Notes under the pieces: generated by a model
Seen by the model: the letters and a program-made list of their open reading frames with translations, nothing else
What the model was told of the DNA's origin: nothing
The model's database searches: none
Made by a program: the position numbers and the translations under genes
Origin: Martinezella lusitana
Lineage (GTDB): Bacteria > Pseudomonadota > Alphaproteobacteria > Rhizobiales > Rhizobiaceae
DNA length: 64,000 nt
Reading direction: 5' to 3'
Assembly (NCBI RefSeq): GCF_014207095.1
Contig: NZ_JACHBG010000007.1
Location: forward strand, 287,935-351,934
In this document: positions 61,805-64,000 of the stretch, piece after piece
Layout of the letters: each line of letters opens with the position of its first letter
Position numbering within the stretch: the first letter of the stretch is position 1

Positions 61805-63883
61805 ATGACCGTCACAATTACGCATGAAGGCGCAATCGCTGTCGTCACCATCGACAACCCGCCCGTGAATGCGCTTTCGCAGGCATTGCGACAGGCGCTG
61901 GTAGAGGCTGTTTCCAGCATTGACGTGGACGAAACCGTCGATGCTGTCGTGCTTATCTGTACCGGCCGTACCTTCATCGCCGGGGCCGATGTCAACGAGT
62001 TCGGCAAACCGCCGGTCCCTCCGCATCTTCCCGAGGTCGTCACCGGCATCGAGAATGCAGAAAAGCCTTGGATAGCGGCGATGCACGGTAGCGCCCTTGG
62101 CGGTGGGCTCGAGGTGGCGCTCGGCTGCGCCTATCGCGTTGCCGCCGCGTCGGCGAACTTCGGCTTGCCAGAGGTAAAGCTCGGCATTGTTCCCGGCGCC
62201 GGCGGCACCGTTCGCCTGCCACGGCTGATCGGTGCTCCGGCCACGATTGACATGGTGACCAGTGGGACTGCGATCGGAGCTGGAAAGGCGAGAGACCTTG
62301 GCCTTGTCGACGCAGTGATCGAGGGAGATCTCTTGCCGGCAGCCATCACCTTTGCAGGGGAGGTATCTCGAAAACCGAGGCCACAGCCGATCCGTGAGCG
62401 CAGCGTTCCGCCGGTCGAAAGTGATTTCTGGGCACGGACGGAAAAGGCTGTCGCTACGAAGGCAAAGAGGGAAGTCGCCCCGCTTCGTGCGCTCGCCTGT
62501 ATTCGGACGGCGAGCGAGGCGGATTTTTTGACAGCAACGGCCTTCGAACGCGAGACGTTTCTGGAATTGCGCGGCTCCGCACAAGCCGCCGCGCTGCGCC
62601 ATATATTCTTCGCCGAGCGTGCCGCACCTCGTCCTCCGGAAGTTGCGGACGTGGCACCGCACGATATTGGTTCCGCCGCTGTCATCGGTGGCGGCACCAT
62701 GGGAGCCGGTATCGTTGCGGCGCTCAGGGACGCCGGCCTGCCGGTTGTTCTCGTCGAGCGCGACGCAACGGCCGTTGAACGGGGCCTCGCCAATGTCGGC
62801 CAGATCTTCGAGAACTCTGTAAAGCGCGGCCGTATCTCACCTGAGATCGCAGCGGAGCGCATGGCAGGGGTCACCGGCACGGGTGATTATGGCGCGCTCT
62901 CGGATACGGACCTCGTTATCGAGGCGGTGTTTGAAGATCTCGCCGTCAAGCGGGCGGTCTTTGCCCAATTGTCTCGTGTCTGCCGAGCCGACGCTATACT
63001 GGCAACGAACACATCCTATCTCGATCCGAACGAGATCGGGGAGGGCCTTGCGCATCCGGAGCGCTTTCTGGGTCTGCATTTCTTCAGCCCTGCCCATGTC
63101 ATGAAGCTTTTGGAAATCGTCCCGACCAGGACGACGGCGCTGCCCGTGCTGGCGAGCGGCTTTGCGCTTGCCCGCTTGCTCGGCAAGATTCCCGTACACG
63201 CTGGTATCTGCGATGGCTTTATCGGCAATCGCATTCTCAAGGTCACACGCGCACAGGCGGAGCGTCTGTTGCTCTCCGGCGCGACGCCCGTCACCGTCGA
63301 TGCAGCGATGCGTGCATTCGGCCTGCCGATGGGGCCATTCGAGGCCCAGGATCTTGGTGGTCTCGATATTGCGGCCTTTCAACGCAAGGCCGCGCGCGGA
63401 CGCGGTGAAGCGCCGTTTGCGCCTGTCGCCGACCGGCTTTGTGCCATGGGGCGCGTCGGCCAGAAATCGAATGGCGGTTGGTACGATTATCAGCCCGGTG
63501 ATCGCACGCCGCAGCCCTCGAGCGCGGTTGCGGCTATCATTACCCAAGAGGCTGCTGGACTGACGCAGCGAACTTGGGACGAAACGTCGATCGCCGATGC
63601 CATCATCCTGCCGATGGTGAACGAGGCAGCGCGCCTTCTGGAAGAAGGCATCGCGCTTCGCGCAGCCGACATCGACCTCGTCAAGATCCATGGCTATGGC
63701 TTTCCACGCTGGCGCGGCGGCCCAATGCATTATGCGCAGGCACGCGGCCTTGCCGAAGTTGTCACTGTATTGGATCGCCTCGCGACCGAGGGCCTTGCAG
63801 ATCCAGCTTGCGACGGTCTGCGACTGGCTGCCGAACGCGATAGTTTCATGGCAGCTGCTGATTCCGTCGATGAAGTTCCATAA
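61805..63883 (+). CDS. Fused enoyl-CoA hydratase / 3-hydroxyacyl-CoA dehydrogenase
   Basis: The 692-aa protein joins an N-terminal crotonase domain (residues 1-200; GRTFIAGADVNEF, GSALGGGLEVALGC, VPGAGGTVRLPRLIG) to a 3-hydroxyacyl-CoA dehydrogenase (from about 290; AVIGGGTMGAGI, NTSYLDPNEI, GLHFFSPAHVMKLLEIV). It covers the PaaF and PaaH steps of the lower pathway, turning the PaaZ product toward 3-oxoadipyl-CoA. No thiolase gene follows before the window ends. A possible IS end begins about 25 nt downstream. Confidence 0.93.
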   Translation: MTVTITHEGAIAVVTIDNPPVNALSQALRQALVEAVSSIDVDETVDAVVLICTGRTFIAGADVNEFGKPPVPPHLPEVVTGIENAEKPWIAAMHGSALGGGLEVALGCAYRVAAASANFGLPEVKLGIVPGAGGTVRLPRLIGAPATIDMVTSGTAIGAGKARDLGLVDAVIEGDLLPAAITFAGEVSRKPRPQPIRERSVPPVESDFWARTEKAVATKAKREVAPLRALACIRTASEADFLTATAFERETFLELRGSAQAAALRHIFFAERAAPRPPEVADVAPHDIGSAAVIGGGTMGAGIVAALRDAGLPVVLVERDATAVERGLANVGQIFENSVKRGRISPEIAAERMAGVTGTGDYGALSDTDLVIEAVFEDLAVKRAVFAQLSRVCRADAILATNTSYLDPNEIGEGLAHPERFLGLHFFSPAHVMKLLEIVPTRTTALPVLASGFALARLLGKIPVHAGICDGFIGNRILKVTRAQAERLLLSGATPVTVDAAMRAFGLPMGPFEAQDLGGLDIAAFQRKAARGRGEAPFAPVADRLCAMGRVGQKSNGGWYDYQPGDRTPQPSSAVAAIITQEAAGLTQRTWDETSIADAIILPMVNEAARLLEEGIALRAADIDLVKIHGYGFPRWRGGPMHYAQARGLAEVVTVLDRLATEGLADPACDGLRLAAERDSFMAAADSVDEVP

Positions 63884-63906
63884 CAAACCTTATCTGATGC
63901 TCTGCT

Positions 63907-64000
63907 GTAGCCGCAAAGTTGAAGTGTCCTGTTTTTGCAAAGTTGGAATGTCACTCTCCCCGGGTTTTTGATGACCTGGGAGATTGCGGATGGGACTGAT
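63907..64000 (+). mobile_element. Probable insertion sequence left end (IS21-like), cut by the window
   Basis: Two near-identical 16-mers, GCAAAGTTGAAGTGTC (63913-63928) and GCAAAGTTGGAATGTC (63937-63952), occur in tandem with a 24-nt period, followed by a possible coding start at 63971. Repeated CAAAGTTGAAATGTC-type motifs near the tips are typical of IS21-family ends. The element would continue beyond the window; the exact tip (perhaps TGT at 63907) is not certain. Confidence 0.45.

Noticed and set aside
61223..62662. Minus-strand open frame of 479 codons opposite paaN and the fused dehydrogenase
   Set aside because: It spans two real genes and their gap on the other strand and has no domain.

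Overview
The window looks like chromosome or large-replicon sequence from a Rhizobiales bacterium, most likely Rhizobiaceae (Rhizobium/Agrobacterium type). The basis is about 60% GC, the density of sugar and peptide ABC transporters, a fused E1 alpha/beta 2-oxoacid dehydrogenase, a Mn riboswitch-mntP unit, and degenerate intergenic palindromes of the kind common in Rhizobium. I saw no rRNA, tRNA or CRISPR array. An insertion-sequence end appears to begin at the right edge.

Layout. 0-4.6 kb: a GntR regulator, a divergent LysR/MFS exporter pair, a rearrangement scar joining an aldehyde-dehydrogenase fragment to an antisense ParE-toxin fragment, and a small exported protein. 4.7-13.6 kb (locus A): an eight-gene leftward unit made of a DeoR repressor, a type I phosphodiesterase, an oligopeptide-type binding protein, a PPP-family phosphoesterase, two ATPases and two permeases. 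It looks like a device that imports and dephosphorylates a phosphodiester. 13.7-21.2 kb: acetyltransferase, membrane protein, SDR, 2OG-Fe(II) oxygenase and a 1233-aa repetitive autotransporter. 21.4-32.1 kb (locus B): a sugar ABC transporter with a KbaZ/GatZ-type protein, an AgaS-like SIS protein, a BadF-type sugar kinase and a DeoR regulator, next to a GH4 alpha-galactosidase with a divergent AraC regulator. 32.1-36.0 kb: lipid-linked-sugar-type glycosyltransferase, cation-diffusion-facilitator pump, and mntP behind a yybP-ykoY riboswitch. 36.0-41.6 kb (locus C): a second sugar-type ABC transporter flanked by a calcineurin-type phosphoesterase and a frameshifted tyrosine phosphatase, with a divergent TetR regulator sitting on an 18-bp perfect operator. 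Locus C has no ATPase gene of its own.

41.6-47.5 kb: an SDR, an unknown protein, and a two-gene E1(alpha-beta fusion)-E2 2-oxoacid dehydrogenase unit with a divergent Lrp/AsnC regulator. 47.5-63.9 kb: a phenylacetate degradation island. It holds paaX; the rightward unit paaABCDE, an extra PaaA-like protein, paaZ, a thioesterase and paaY; the leftward unit paaG-paaI-paaK-tetR; and the rightward unit paaN and a fused enoyl-CoA hydratase/hydroxyacyl-CoA dehydrogenase. Phenylacetate is activated by PaaK, epoxidised by PaaABCE, isomerised by PaaG, and opened and oxidised by PaaZ. The product is beta-oxidised by the fused enzyme, with thioesterases and PaaY as salvage. Near-identical TetR-type palindromes in front of paaA and between paaG and paaN suggest that the local TetR protein (PaaR-like) controls all three units, with PaaX as a second layer. 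No thiolase (paaJ) is present inside the window.

All functions are inferred from reading translated sequence and motifs. No database search was run.
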